In this document: positions 46,774 to 55,916 of the stretch, in pieces | How positions within the stretch are numbered: the stretch's first letter is position 1 | Layout: each line of letters starts with the position of its first letter | NCBI RefSeq assembly: GCF_014595955.1 | Contig: NZ_JABVCF010000001.1 | Location: 186,001-250,000 of the forward strand | From: Pseudaminobacter soli (ex Zhang et al. 2022) | GTDB lineage: Bacteria > Pseudomonadota > Alphaproteobacteria > Rhizobiales > Rhizobiaceae | Reading direction: 5' to 3' | Length of the DNA: 64,000 nt | Notes under the pieces: generated by a model | What the model was told of the DNA's origin: nothing | Seen by the model: only the letters and a program-made list of their open reading frames with translations | Database searches by the model: none | Made by a program: the position numbers and the translations under genes

Positions 46774-48003
46774 TTAGGCGTGGCGCGCATCCGCGCTCAG
46801 CAATGTGTCGAGCGCCGCGCCGACAGCCCTTAGCGAGAACTTCTGCTCGACACGGTGGCGCGCGGCGAGCCCGAGGCGGCGGCGCAGTTCCACATCGGCG
46901 CGCAGCCTCTTCAGGCCATCCGCGATCTCTTGCGGCGCCTCCTTGCGAACCAAAAGACCGCCCGACGCTTCGCCTTCAGCCAGGATGTCCGGCAATCCCT
47001 GAGCGTCGGTCGCCACCAGAGGCAGGCCGCAGGCCATCGCCTCCAGCGGTGCGACGGGCATTCCTTCGATGCGGGAAGCCGTGACGTATATGTCGGCCGC
47101 TGAAAGCCACTGCCGAAGAAAGGCGCGGTCCGTCGTGTAGTCGGAACGCCAGCTCACATTCGGGAAGCCACTGTTGCGCAGCAGTTCCGCGAAGGGCTCT
47201 CGGTCCTGACCGGAACCGATAATCACCAGCCGCGCCTTCGCATCGTCGGCAAAGGCCGACCACGCCTGCAGGAGCACGTCGAGTCCCTTCCTGCGGATGT
47301 CGATGCGCCCGTGGTTGACGACGATGAAGCTGTCCGCGGGCAAGCCAAGCGCGGCGCGTGCCTCCTGGCGGTCGATTGCCTGCCACTCCTGCGCATCTAT
47401 GGGATTGGGGATGTCGACGATGTTCAGGCGAATGCGTGGGTAGGCATGGGAAAGCCTCTCGCGCTCTGCCGCAGAGGCTACGATCAATCCACTGCAGGTA
47501 CGCAACGATGCCTGCCGGGCAACTCCCTCGATCCACGAAAGCGTGCGGTCGCCGCCCTGAAACGTCGCGTAGAGCGGTATGCCCATGCGCCATGCGAGCA
47601 GGGCCAGGGCGTCGATGCGGGTGTATTCGTATTCCTGCGCCAGGATCACATCGCATCCCGCGCCGGCGAGCACTTCGCGAAATGCCGAAAGCGGTGTCGC
47701 CCGCCAGCGCCGAAGGCTATGGGCGGCGTCCGATCCGTCCTTTCGAGCACGCCTGCCGGGCACGACCCAGATCGGCGTGCCGGTCGCGGCATGATGATGG
47801 TGCGTGATGCGGTCCACACGCTCCGACGCGCAGACAATAATGGGCGTATACCCGGCGAGTCGCAGCGCGGCCGCATAGCCGAACAGCCAGCCGCCGGTCA
47901 TGCGCTCAACGAAATCCTCGAGCCGCAGGCCGATCGGATCGAGAAACTCCTCCACCACGTCTCCCCACGGAAAGAGAGCGATGATCCTGGAGGTACCGGT
48001 CAT
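46774..48003 (-). CDS. glycosyltransferase family 4
   Basis: 409 residues from ATG 48003, which overlaps the methyltransferase stop. GT-B fold: N-terminal domain with MTGGWLFGYAAAL acceptor region, C-terminal nucleotide-sugar motif SRIEGMPVAPLEAMACGLPLVATD in pieces around 305-330 with the EX7E-type glutamates. It also shows NHGRIDIRRKGLDVLLQAW. Transfers a sugar in the glycan pathway. Last gene of the six-gene minus-strand operon. Confidence 0.9.
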   Translation of the reverse strand: MTGTSRIIALFPWGDVVEEFLDPIGLRLEDFVERMTGGWLFGYAAALRLAGYTPIIVCASERVDRITHHHHAATGTPIWVVPGRRARKDGSDAAHSLRRWRATPLSAFREVLAGAGCDVILAQEYEYTRIDALALLAWRMGIPLYATFQGGDRTLSWIEGVARQASLRTCSGLIVASAAERERLSHAYPRIRLNIVDIPNPIDAQEWQAIDRQEARAALGLPADSFIVVNHGRIDIRRKGLDVLLQAWSAFADDAKARLVIIGSGQDREPFAELLRNSGFPNVSWRSDYTTDRAFLRQWLSAADIYVTASRIEGMPVAPLEAMACGLPLVATDAQGLPDILAEGEASGGLLVRKEAPQEIADGLKRLRADVELRRRLGLAARHRVEQKFSLRAVGAALDTLLSADARHA

Positions 48004-48740
48004 TTTCGCCAAGCGAAGGCCGTCTCGGTGCCGCGCGTGGAGGGCCTGTGCAGGAGGTAACCGATCGCCGTCAGCGGAGCCGCCAACGCATAGAGGAGCT
48101 TGCGGCGGCGTCGGCCGAGTCGCGAGAAAGCGATATCGTGGAAGAATGCGGTGACCGGATTGATGAACGTCGCCCGCCGCTCTGACGGTCTGCCGAAAAG
48201 CGCCGCAAGCTCCGGGTCGAAATAACCTCTGCGGACATGCCCCCATTCCTGCATCAGCTCGCTCTCATGCGGGCAATAGGGTTTCATCGCCGCGTAATAG
48301 GGATAGTGCCAGTTGGCCTCCGGAGTAGAGACGAGGACCCAGCCGCCGGGCCGGACGACGCGCAGGGCTTCCTGCGCGGCGCGATGGTCCTCCTCGATAT
48401 GTTCGAGCACGTCGAACAGCGTCACAACGTCGAAGCTGTCGTCCGCAAAGGGCAGGGAACGCGCATCGCCGCAGACGAAAATGGAGCGCTCCCAGCTCGG
48501 CTGGCTCTTCGAAAGCTCGGGGTCGATATCCAGCGTGACGATGTCCGCTTTCGGGTAGAGCAGGCTCGCCAGCCCGCTGCGCCCGCCGCCGACCTCCAGC
48601 ACGCGTCCGCGCCCTTGCAACTCGGCCGGAGCGACACGATGGATCGCCCTCATCTTCTCACGATAGAACAGCCCGTCCGTAAAACCGTTGGGGAACGGGT
48701 TGCGGGCGAGAAAGGCGCCGAGCGGCGCCTTGCGGCTCAT
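48000..48740 (-). CDS. class I SAM-dependent methyltransferase
   Basis: 246 residues from ATG 48740. SAM motif I is VLEVGGGRSGLASLLYP with the acidic post-I residue in VTLDIDPE; SFDVVTLFDVLEHIEEDH and ALRVVRPGGWVLVSTPE are motifs II and III. It probably methylates a glycan or lipid-linked sugar. Overlaps both neighbours by four bases. Confidence 0.88.
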   Translation of the reverse strand: MSRKAPLGAFLARNPFPNGFTDGLFYREKMRAIHRVAPAELQGRGRVLEVGGGRSGLASLLYPKADIVTLDIDPELSKSQPSWERSIFVCGDARSLPFADDSFDVVTLFDVLEHIEEDHRAAQEALRVVRPGGWVLVSTPEANWHYPYYAAMKPYCPHESELMQEWGHVRRGYFDPELAALFGRPSERRATFINPVTAFFHDIAFSRLGRRRRKLLYALAAPLTAIGYLLHRPSTRGTETAFAWRK

Positions 48741-50041
48741 TGGCCCGCTCCGCCGGCGGAAAGCCGCGGCGCGCGTTGCCTGCGCCAACCGGACCGGAAC
48801 AGAAACTGTAGACCAGCGGTCCAACCCGCGACCTCAGCGGTCAAGGTTTCGGGGCGGCCGTTGCGGCCTTCGAGAAGGCCTTTGAGAAAGGTCCTCAGGA
48901 AATAAATCGGAAGCTGCCCGAAAATGCGGACGAGATTGCCGCGGTCGCCAAACTCGTCATACTGCGCGACGAGTGCGGCGACGTGGCCCCTCATATAGGA
49001 CCGCATCTGCTGACGCAGCTCCGACAACTCCCTGCGATGGTGATGAAAGACCACGGCGCGTGGCTCGTAGAGGCACACGCCACCATTGGCGAGCATCCTG
49101 TACCAAAGCTCGGAATCCTCGGAGCAGCCGGCCGCTCCAGCTCCGAGTCGCTCGTCGAACAGGCCGATACGCTCGAACATCTTGCGCCGGAAGGCCATGT
49201 TGGCGCCGGCACCGATCTTCCAGACATGCGCCCCGTGGGGACGAGTCTCTTCGAGGAAGCGGTGATCGAAGCGCAATGGTACGAAGGTCGTCCCGAATCC
49301 TCCCATGTCCAGCTGAAAGATGCGCTGCGCAGGGGTGTCCAACTGGGCTGGCAGAACAAGACCGGTCAGGGCGTCGATGCTCTCGTCCAGGAAGGCGCGT
49401 CCGACCTCTGCAGTCCAGCTTGGATGAAGCTCGACATCGTCATCGGTGAAGGCGATGATTTCGCCGCAGCTCGCGCGAATCCCTGCATTGCGCGCGACGC
49501 TAAGCCCAGGGCGCGGCTCATGCACATGGCGGATTTCGGGAAAGCGTCGGCATATCGATTTAGCATTGCCGTCGACGGAATTGTCGACGACGATGATTTC
49601 GCTTGGAGGGGTCTGCTGCGTTGTGACGCTCTTCAGGCATCCGGCAAGCGCTTCTCCGCGGTCGCGCGTGCAGATCACGACCGAGATGTCCTGAGCGGAC
49701 ATCCCCGATGGGGCGGCCAGTCGGTCCAGTTGATCAACGAGATTGTCCGCGCCGAGCAGGTGAGCCAATATCAGCGCTTGCTTTGGCCGGCCCTCGAACG
49801 TCGCCCTGAGCGGAGCGCCGAGGGTTGGGCTGCGCGCCGCGAGCTGAGCGGCGCCAAATTCGGCCGCGAACTGGCGGAGCTGCGCTTCGCCGAAGGGCAG
49901 CTCCTCGGGAAGCGAAGCGCGCATTCCCAGCGGCAGGTCCTTCCACCAGAAGACCGAGAACGCGGCCGCATCGCCCCCATGAGTGTCCTTGTGCGTGGTG
50001 CTCAGGTCGATATGTCTCACGGGAAGGCTTTGCGCGGTCAT
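48737..50041 (-). CDS. family 2 glycosyltransferase with N-terminal extension
   Basis: 434 residues. GT2 domain from about 120: ISVVICTRDRGEAL, IIVVDNSVDG, RPGLSVARNAGI, FTDDDVELHP (DxD), and FRRKMFERIGLFDERLG. Ahead of it is about 115 residues with FWWKDLPLGM and LPFGEAQLRQFAAEF, resembling a region in the next GT2 (start 51267). The two are likely paralogues. Tail has a weak hydrophobic stretch (about 385-405). Confidence 0.9.
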   Translation of the reverse strand: MTAQSLPVRHIDLSTTHKDTHGGDAAAFSVFWWKDLPLGMRASLPEELPFGEAQLRQFAAEFGAAQLAARSPTLGAPLRATFEGRPKQALILAHLLGADNLVDQLDRLAAPSGMSAQDISVVICTRDRGEALAGCLKSVTTQQTPPSEIIVVDNSVDGNAKSICRRFPEIRHVHEPRPGLSVARNAGIRASCGEIIAFTDDDVELHPSWTAEVGRAFLDESIDALTGLVLPAQLDTPAQRIFQLDMGGFGTTFVPLRFDHRFLEETRPHGAHVWKIGAGANMAFRRKMFERIGLFDERLGAGAAGCSEDSELWYRMLANGGVCLYEPRAVVFHHHRRELSELRQQMRSYMRGHVAALVAQYDEFGDRGNLVRIFGQLPIYFLRTFLKGLLEGRNGRPETLTAEVAGWTAGLQFLFRSGWRRQRAPRLSAGGAGQ

Positions 50042-51267
50042 CGGTTCAACTCGCGTATCGCCTGCACGCGGGAGCGCGAGCGGTCGTACTCGCCGGCGAG
50101 GCCGCGTATGCCGCCCCAAACTTCGGCAATGCCGAAATTGACGTCGCGACCGCGAAGACCGCGCACGGCGCGCGCCAGCGCCCTGGCTTGATCCACGAAC
50201 CACCAGCGGACCATGGCGCCATGCCGGGAGCGCAACTCGCGGTCGCTGCGCCTGCACTTGACCAGAAAGGCCATCATACCGAGCCCCCAGGACCAATATT
50301 GCCGCCTGAGCTGGGCGATCGTCTCGCGATGCTCATGGTAGACGGCGAATTGCGGCTCATAGACCATCGTCCGGCCGGAGCGCAGGACACGATAGAAGAT
50401 ATCCAGGTCGCCGCCGCCGGGCAGTGGCGCGCCGGTGTCGAGGGCCTCGTCGAAACCACCCAGGGAAATCAGCAACTTCCGCTCGAAGGCCATATTGCAG
50501 CCGGCGCCGAGCACCCCCGCCCCGACCGGATGGAGCGGATTGTCGAACCGGGCATTGCGGAATTCGTTGCGGTAGAAGCCGCGCCCGAAGCCGCCGCGCC
50601 GCTCGAAATAGATCTGCGCTTCGGTATCGAGGCGGTATGGCAGCACCAGCCCGGTGAACCCGCCGGCACCGGGATTGTCGCGGCAGGCCTTGGCGAGGCC
50701 GATAAGCCAGTTGCGGTCGACGACCACGTCGTCGTCGAGATATGCGATCAACGCGCCGGTGGCGGCTTCAAGGGCTGCATTGCGGGCGAAATTGAGCCCG
50801 GCTTTGGGCTCGAACACGTATCGAATACCATCGAAGCGCTCGACAGCTTCGCGCGTGGTTGAGTCCGTCGAGGCGTTGTCGACGACGACGATCTCGATGG
50901 CGGCGAACGAAGAATTCTTGCGCACCGCATCGAGCGAGGTGAGCAGTCGGGACAGCCGCTGCGCCCGATCCTTGGTGCAGATCGCAATGCTGAGCGAGGA
51001 CAGCGCCGCGCTCGGAGGCGCGCTCTGCGCCAATTCATGCTCGACCTTTGCGATGAGCACGCGCGCGGCAAAGTGCCGATCTGCAAACTCGCGGAGCTCT
51101 TCGGCGGAAAGCATCGAGCCCGAGGGACGGGCGATCATCTCGAAGCCGACCAACTGATCGTGCCAGCGCGCGATCAGCCCGACGCCGCTTTCTTCGGGCG
51201 CGAACTCGATTGCTTCTAGCGGCTTCGACAGCTCGATTTCGACGAGTCGGTACGCCACTCTCGTCAA
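50038..51267 (-). CDS. family 2 glycosyltransferase, paralogue of its downstream neighbour
   Basis: 409 residues. TTG start in a TTGA overlap with the ABC gene; no Met before about residue 45. GT2 domain from about 90: LSIAICTKDRAQRL, IVVVDNASTDSTT, KAGLNFARNAAL, YLDDDVVVDRNW and FERKLLISLGGFDEAL. It shares the N-terminal region and GLVLPYRLDT, GGFGRGF text with the downstream GT2. Confidence 0.9.
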   Translation of the reverse strand: MTRVAYRLVEIELSKPLEAIEFAPEESGVGLIARWHDQLVGFEMIARPSGSMLSAEELREFADRHFAARVLIAKVEHELAQSAPPSAALSSLSIAICTKDRAQRLSRLLTSLDAVRKNSSFAAIEIVVVDNASTDSTTREAVERFDGIRYVFEPKAGLNFARNAALEAATGALIAYLDDDVVVDRNWLIGLAKACRDNPGAGGFTGLVLPYRLDTEAQIYFERRGGFGRGFYRNEFRNARFDNPLHPVGAGVLGAGCNMAFERKLLISLGGFDEALDTGAPLPGGGDLDIFYRVLRSGRTMVYEPQFAVYHEHRETIAQLRRQYWSWGLGMMAFLVKCRRSDRELRSRHGAMVRWWFVDQARALARAVRGLRGRDVNFGIAEVWGGIRGLAGEYDRSRSRVQAIRELNR

Positions 51268-53060
51268 CTCGCCGCCGCAACGGACAAATGCCCGCTCTGA
51301 AGATCGTAAAGCCGCGCAAAATGACCGGGCCGCTTGAGCAACTGATCTGGCGGACCGACCTCGACGACGCGCCCGTTCGACATGACTATGATCTGATCGG
51401 CCGCCCGCACTGTCGAAAGGCGATGCGCGATGACTACCAAGGTCCGGTTCTTGGAGAATTGCTCGAGCGCGAGCTGAAAGGCTTGTTCCGTCTCGATGTC
51501 GAGTGCATTCGTCGCCTCGTCAAGCAGCAGGATGTCTGGATTGCGCAGGATCGCGCGGGCAAGCGCAATCCGCTGCCGCTGCCCGCCCGAAAGCCGCATG
51601 CCTTGATCGCCGACCTTGGTGTCATAGCCTTCGGGCAGCGAGGTGATGAAGTCATCGGCCCTCGCTATCCGCGCCGCATCTCTTATCCGTTCGGGACCAG
51701 CGTCGAAATCGGCATATTCGATGTTGCCGGCAATCGTGTCGTTGAACAGGTAGACATCCTGCGACATGACGGAGAGCCGCTCGCGCCAGCTATGCAGGTC
51801 GAATGCAGGGAGCGGGGTCCCGTCGGCGACGATCTCACCCAATGTGGGATCCCTGAAGCGGAAGAGCAGCGACATCACGGTGGACTTGCCAGCGCCGGAT
51901 TCGCCGACAATGGCAGTGGTCTTGCCGGCCGGTATGCTGAACGAGACTCGATCGAGCGTCAGTGGTTCGCCGGGCGCATAGCGGAACGACACATCACGGA
52001 ATTCGACCGCATGCCTGATCGGTTGCGCGGCGACACTTCCAGTGCTGAGAAAAGGCGTGTCCGTGGCGCGCAGGAAATCGTCGACATCGTCGATTGCCGC
52101 ACCGATGCCATCCAGCGCGATCTTCGACTGCAGCAACTCCCGGACGGGTCCCTGCAAGCGGTAGAGCAGCGACAGGAAGGCGGCGAGCGCGGCGATGCCG
52201 GTACCGGTGCGCTCCGCGGCGAGGATCAGGATGCCGATCATGACCGCGATCGACATTTCGGAAACCGGCCCCGGCACCGCCCAGAGCATGTCGAGGCGCA
52301 GCAAGCGCTGCCGCACCCGATCCGATATCTGCCTGAGGCGCTGGCTCTCATATCCTTCCCGGGCGAAGGCCCGGATAAGTTGCAGGGCGGCGATGCTCTC
52401 CCACATGCGCAGCCCGAACTGCTTGTTCTCCTCGACGACGGCCTTGCCGGTCTCATCGGCGCGACGCGTCGCGAACCGGATGGCCGACGCGGTCACCACA
52501 AGAAACAGCAGCGAAAGCAACGTCAGGCGGGCGGAGATCGCCAGCATCAGCGCAACGAACACGACGAAGGTGCAGGCGCAGATGATCAGCCGGTAGCACA
52601 GACTCAGCCCCTGGCTGACCTTCCAGGTATTGTTCGCGATCGTGGTGACGATATCGGCTCGCCTGTTTTCGGCTCGGTAGTCGATGCATGAGCTGATCGT
52701 CTGTTCGAACACGCGGCATCTGAGCTGGTGGGCAACAAGCCCGTCGACGTATCTGGTCACCCACGTGTTGATGAGGTTGACGGCAATCTTCAGCAATATG
52801 CTGACGCACAGCACGACAACCAGGACTGCGGTCACGTAATGTTCGGGAATTGGCGACAGGATCCCCTCGAAGAGCGGCCTCCACCTGCTAGGCTCGGCCG
52901 TCGCGCCAAGACTCTCGATGAGCGGAATGAAGAGGAACAGCCCGGCGCCTTCCAGCACAGCCGCGGTAAGGCCGAGCGCCACAATGGCCGGCCCCGCCCA
53001 GACAGGAGCAGCGGCTAGGCGGAAGATCCTTCGCATCCGCGCCGGCAGCGACGGCGTCAC
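51264..53060 (-). CDS. MsbA/PglK-like ABC exporter half-transporter
   Basis: 598 residues from GTG 53060 in a GTGA overlap. Six-helix membrane domain (about 20-310) fused to an ATPase with Walker A VGESGAGKST, MSQDVYLFNDTIAGNI, signature LSGGQRQRIALARA, Walker B ILLLDEATNALD, and HRLSTV. Such half-transporters flip lipid-linked saccharides or lipid A. No wzx or wzy gene is in the window, so this may be the translocator of the local glycan. Confidence 0.9.
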   Translation of the reverse strand: MTPSLPARMRRIFRLAAAPVWAGPAIVALGLTAAVLEGAGLFLFIPLIESLGATAEPSRWRPLFEGILSPIPEHYVTAVLVVVLCVSILLKIAVNLINTWVTRYVDGLVAHQLRCRVFEQTISSCIDYRAENRRADIVTTIANNTWKVSQGLSLCYRLIICACTFVVFVALMLAISARLTLLSLLFLVVTASAIRFATRRADETGKAVVEENKQFGLRMWESIAALQLIRAFAREGYESQRLRQISDRVRQRLLRLDMLWAVPGPVSEMSIAVMIGILILAAERTGTGIAALAAFLSLLYRLQGPVRELLQSKIALDGIGAAIDDVDDFLRATDTPFLSTGSVAAQPIRHAVEFRDVSFRYAPGEPLTLDRVSFSIPAGKTTAIVGESGAGKSTVMSLLFRFRDPTLGEIVADGTPLPAFDLHSWRERLSVMSQDVYLFNDTIAGNIEYADFDAGPERIRDAARIARADDFITSLPEGYDTKVGDQGMRLSGGQRQRIALARAILRNPDILLLDEATNALDIETEQAFQLALEQFSKNRTLVVIAHRLSTVRAADQIIVMSNGRVVEVGPPDQLLKRPGHFARLYDLQSGHLSVAAAS

Positions 53061-54085
53061 CAAGCCATCTCCCCGTATGGCGGCCGCGGCTGGGCCCCGC
53101 GGACACGTCGCCACCCGGCCTTGGCCCATTGCGGCACGAGCCGGGCCCGACAGTAGGTGTCAAGCATGCCAGGCAGGCGCGAAAGGGCCATTCGTGGCTC
53201 CAGTGTCGCCAGCCGACGCATCAACTCACCAGCCGCCAAAACGCAGCCGCCGACCAGTGCCCTGACGACGAGCCACTGCAGCATGTCGACCAGATGGGCA
53301 TCGAGGTCGTCGCGGAGTTCCGGATGCTTCTCGCGGAACTCGGCGAACACGATTTCACACGAGCGCAACATCTGCCGGACATCGCTCGACATGTTGGAGT
53401 TCGTCATGCGGTAGCCGACGAGATACTGGGGAACGACGCGGAATTCGAACTGTGCGGCAACACGCAGGCACATCAGCATGTCCTCGCAGCCTTGCGCGTT
53501 CCTCGCCCGCAAGGAAGGATCGAACCCGCCGGCCGCATCGAAGGCTGCGCGGCGCAACATCAATGAGCTGCCATTGCCGACGAAATTGTTGCGACACATG
53601 CGCCGCAGCACCCATCCCTCGGCCGAGGGCCGGTTGTCGAGTGAATAGACGCGGCTTTCGGCATCGATCTGGGCGAACCAGCAATAGGCAAGCCCGACGG
53701 TGGGCCCACCTTCCTGCAGTGCCCACAATTGCTGCGCGATCTTGGAAGGCGCCCATAGGTCGTCGGCGTCGACAAAGGCCAGGAACTCGGCTTCGGTCGA
53801 TGCGGCGCCGAGATTGCGCGCGGCGGCCACACCGCCATTTTCCTGCCGTATCAGGCGAATGCGCGGATCACGGCATGCGTGTTCCTCCACGATCGCCGCC
53901 GATCCGTCGGTCGACCCATCGTCGACAACGATGATATCCAGCGCAGGATATGACTGGCCGCGAACGCTTTCCAGGGTGGCGCCGATGGTACGCTCGGCAT
54001 TGTACATCGGCACGACAACGCCGACGGGAACGCTGTCGACTTTCAACGGGCGGCGCCCCAAACCGTCAGGCCTGCGGTGGCGCAT
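53057..54085 (-). CDS. family 2 glycosyltransferase
   Basis: 342 residues if started at ATG 54085; GTG codons further in are possible. GT2 motifs: VGVVVPMYNAERTIGATLESVRGQ (about 19-42, seen in parts), IIVVDDGSTDGS, GGVAAARNLGA, FVDADDLWAPSK (DxD). First gene of the six-gene minus-strand glycan operon; its stop overlaps the GTG of the exporter. Confidence 0.9.
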   Translation of the reverse strand: MRHRRPDGLGRRPLKVDSVPVGVVVPMYNAERTIGATLESVRGQSYPALDIIVVDDGSTDGSAAIVEEHACRDPRIRLIRQENGGVAAARNLGAASTEAEFLAFVDADDLWAPSKIAQQLWALQEGGPTVGLAYCWFAQIDAESRVYSLDNRPSAEGWVLRRMCRNNFVGNGSSLMLRRAAFDAAGGFDPSLRARNAQGCEDMLMCLRVAAQFEFRVVPQYLVGYRMTNSNMSSDVRQMLRSCEIVFAEFREKHPELRDDLDAHLVDMLQWLVVRALVGGCVLAAGELMRRLATLEPRMALSRLPGMLDTYCRARLVPQWAKAGWRRVRGAQPRPPYGEMAW

Positions 54086-54692
54086 ATCCGAAATCGAACG
54101 GCCTCCTGAGCATACGAAGATCCGTGCCCAAAGGCCCCGATGCCGCCCCAAGTTGAATTGTCCGCAATGCAACCTAGCCGTGCAGACTGCCACGGACCGT
54201 CGAACAGGTCCGCGTCTGCAAGGTAACGCTTGCAGGGCGTTATGATGCCGCGCGGCAAAAAGGCTATTTCAGGTATTCGCACAACCGGTGAGCTTCTCTA
54301 AGATTTGCGGCAACCTTTGAATTAAATTTGTCCAATTTGAGTTCTCACCGGGCGAACAAGGCCTCGTGAGACAAAGTGCCGTCGCTATCCCTGTGGATTC
54401 AACCTGAGGTTGGTAAGGCGGCGAACAAATCCAATCGGACAATGAAGTCCGCCCATGATTGGGTGAGAGGAGTTTTTGTCCCGAAGGTCCGTTCGGCTGA
54501 GCCAAATCCCGATCCTGGATCGGATGGCCATTTCAATGCATCGATAGCCCGACGATCCGGCTCCGATCATTCATAGCCGCACTTTCCGAGACGGTTTCCG
54601 TAATGCGGCTAAGGCAAGTGTCAGCTCGATCGTATTTCAGGCGTGGCACTTGACTCGACTGGCGGAACGCCCTCCCGTGCAAGGCCCGTACG
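54086..54692. other. intergenic region between divergent operons
   Basis: About 600 bases between the glycan operon start and the DUF4432 gene. A stretch near 54310-54350 is notably AT-rich for this genome and may be promoter. Small open frames (60-80 codons) have no family resemblance and no good ribosome sites. No repeat or tRNA was seen. Confidence 0.45.
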
Positions 54693-55829
54693 ATGTTTGA
54701 CGCGCCTCGCAAGTCGGACCAGCCGCCGGATCACGCCATGCCTGACACGCCCGTCGTCATCGATCTTGATCCTTCCCTGTTCGGCGATCGCGAAAAAATC
54801 ATCGCAACCAGCGGCGGGTTCGCCGTGTCCGCGTTCCGCTATCGCTCCGCAGTCGCGGCGCTGCGGGTAGAGAACGGCGCTGGAACAGCGGTCCTGCTGC
54901 CGTTCCAGGGCCAGCAGATCTGGGACGCGACGTTCCTCGGCCGCCGCCTCACCATGCATTCGCCGTTCGATGAACCGCAGCCGGCCCGCGAGTATCTCAG
55001 GACGTACGGCGCGTTTTTCCTGCATTGCGGCGGCACGTCGATGGGCAATCCGGGTCCGACCGACACCCACCCGCTTCATGGCGAACTCCCCAACCTCCCA
55101 TATCAGAGCGCCCAGCTTCTCTTCGGCAGCGACGACGAAGGCGCATATGTCGACCTGACCGGCGCCGGCCGTGACACGCTCGCCTTCCACCACGACTTTG
55201 TCGCGCGCCCGGCCATCCGCATCCGCGAGGGGGAAACTGCGTTCGAAGTATCGATCGAGGTGGAGAACCGGGCGGGAAAGCCCCTGCCCTTCCTTTACCT
55301 CGCCCACATCAATTTCCGCCCGATCGATGGCGGCGTCCTGGTCGACACTGTGCGCGATGACAGGGCAGATGTTGCTGTGCGCGTCCCAAAGCTCTCCTCC
55401 GAGGAACGGCCTGAAGTCATCGCATATCACAAGGCGATCGCCGCCGATCCGGCTCACCATCGAACGCTCCGGCCGGGAACGCCGATCCAACCGGAACTGG
55501 TCCTCACGATGAATGCGGCCGCAGGTGAAGACGGCTGGGCGCATGCCCTTCAGCGGCATCCCGACGGGACCGCCGACTTCGTCACGTACCGTCCCGACGA
55601 ACTTCCATACGCAGTGCGCTGGATCACGCGCGGCCCGGATCAGGATGCGCTGGGGATCGTACTTCCGGCAACCGCTCCGCCGGATGGGCTGGCGGCCGCC
55701 ACTGCCAACAAGCAGTTGGTCTGGATCGCACCGGGCGCTTCCTATCGGACCTCGATGCGGTTCGGTGCGGTCGACAAGCCTAGCGCCGACCTCCTCGAAG
55801 CCGCCATCGGATCGATCCGCGGCCGCTGA
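54693..55829 (+). CDS. DUF4432-family (aldose 1-epimerase-like) protein
   Basis: 378 residues. Beta-rich galactose-mutarotase-like fold. Visible: FQGQQIWDATFLGRRLTMHSPFDEP (about 73-97, in parts), GNPGPTDTHPLHGELPN, and the late TANKQLVWIAPGASYRTSMRFGA. Members bind or epimerise sugars; no defined reaction. AAGG precedes ATG 54693; an alternative ATG at 54738 starts MPDTPVV. Followed 87 bases later by a dehydratase. Confidence 0.8.
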   Translation: MFDAPRKSDQPPDHAMPDTPVVIDLDPSLFGDREKIIATSGGFAVSAFRYRSAVAALRVENGAGTAVLLPFQGQQIWDATFLGRRLTMHSPFDEPQPAREYLRTYGAFFLHCGGTSMGNPGPTDTHPLHGELPNLPYQSAQLLFGSDDEGAYVDLTGAGRDTLAFHHDFVARPAIRIREGETAFEVSIEVENRAGKPLPFLYLAHINFRPIDGGVLVDTVRDDRADVAVRVPKLSSEERPEVIAYHKAIAADPAHHRTLRPGTPIQPELVLTMNAAAGEDGWAHALQRHPDGTADFVTYRPDELPYAVRWITRGPDQDALGIVLPATAPPDGLAAATANKQLVWIAPGASYRTSMRFGAVDKPSADLLEAAIGSIRGR

Positions 55830-55916
55830 TTTGGCTCGCTGGACAAATCCATTTGCAGGCATGTCAACTTCCTCCGCCAGCCTGCCGGAGCGCCAAACCT
55901 CTTGGAAGGGCCAAGA

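Noticed and set aside
51210-52691. A 493-codon plus-strand open frame opposite the ABC exporter
   Set aside because: The exporter has intact Walker and signature motifs on the minus strand; this frame is a shadow.
54385-54570. Small minus-strand open frame of 61 codons in the intergenic region
   Set aside because: No ribosome site, no family resemblance, and length expected by chance.
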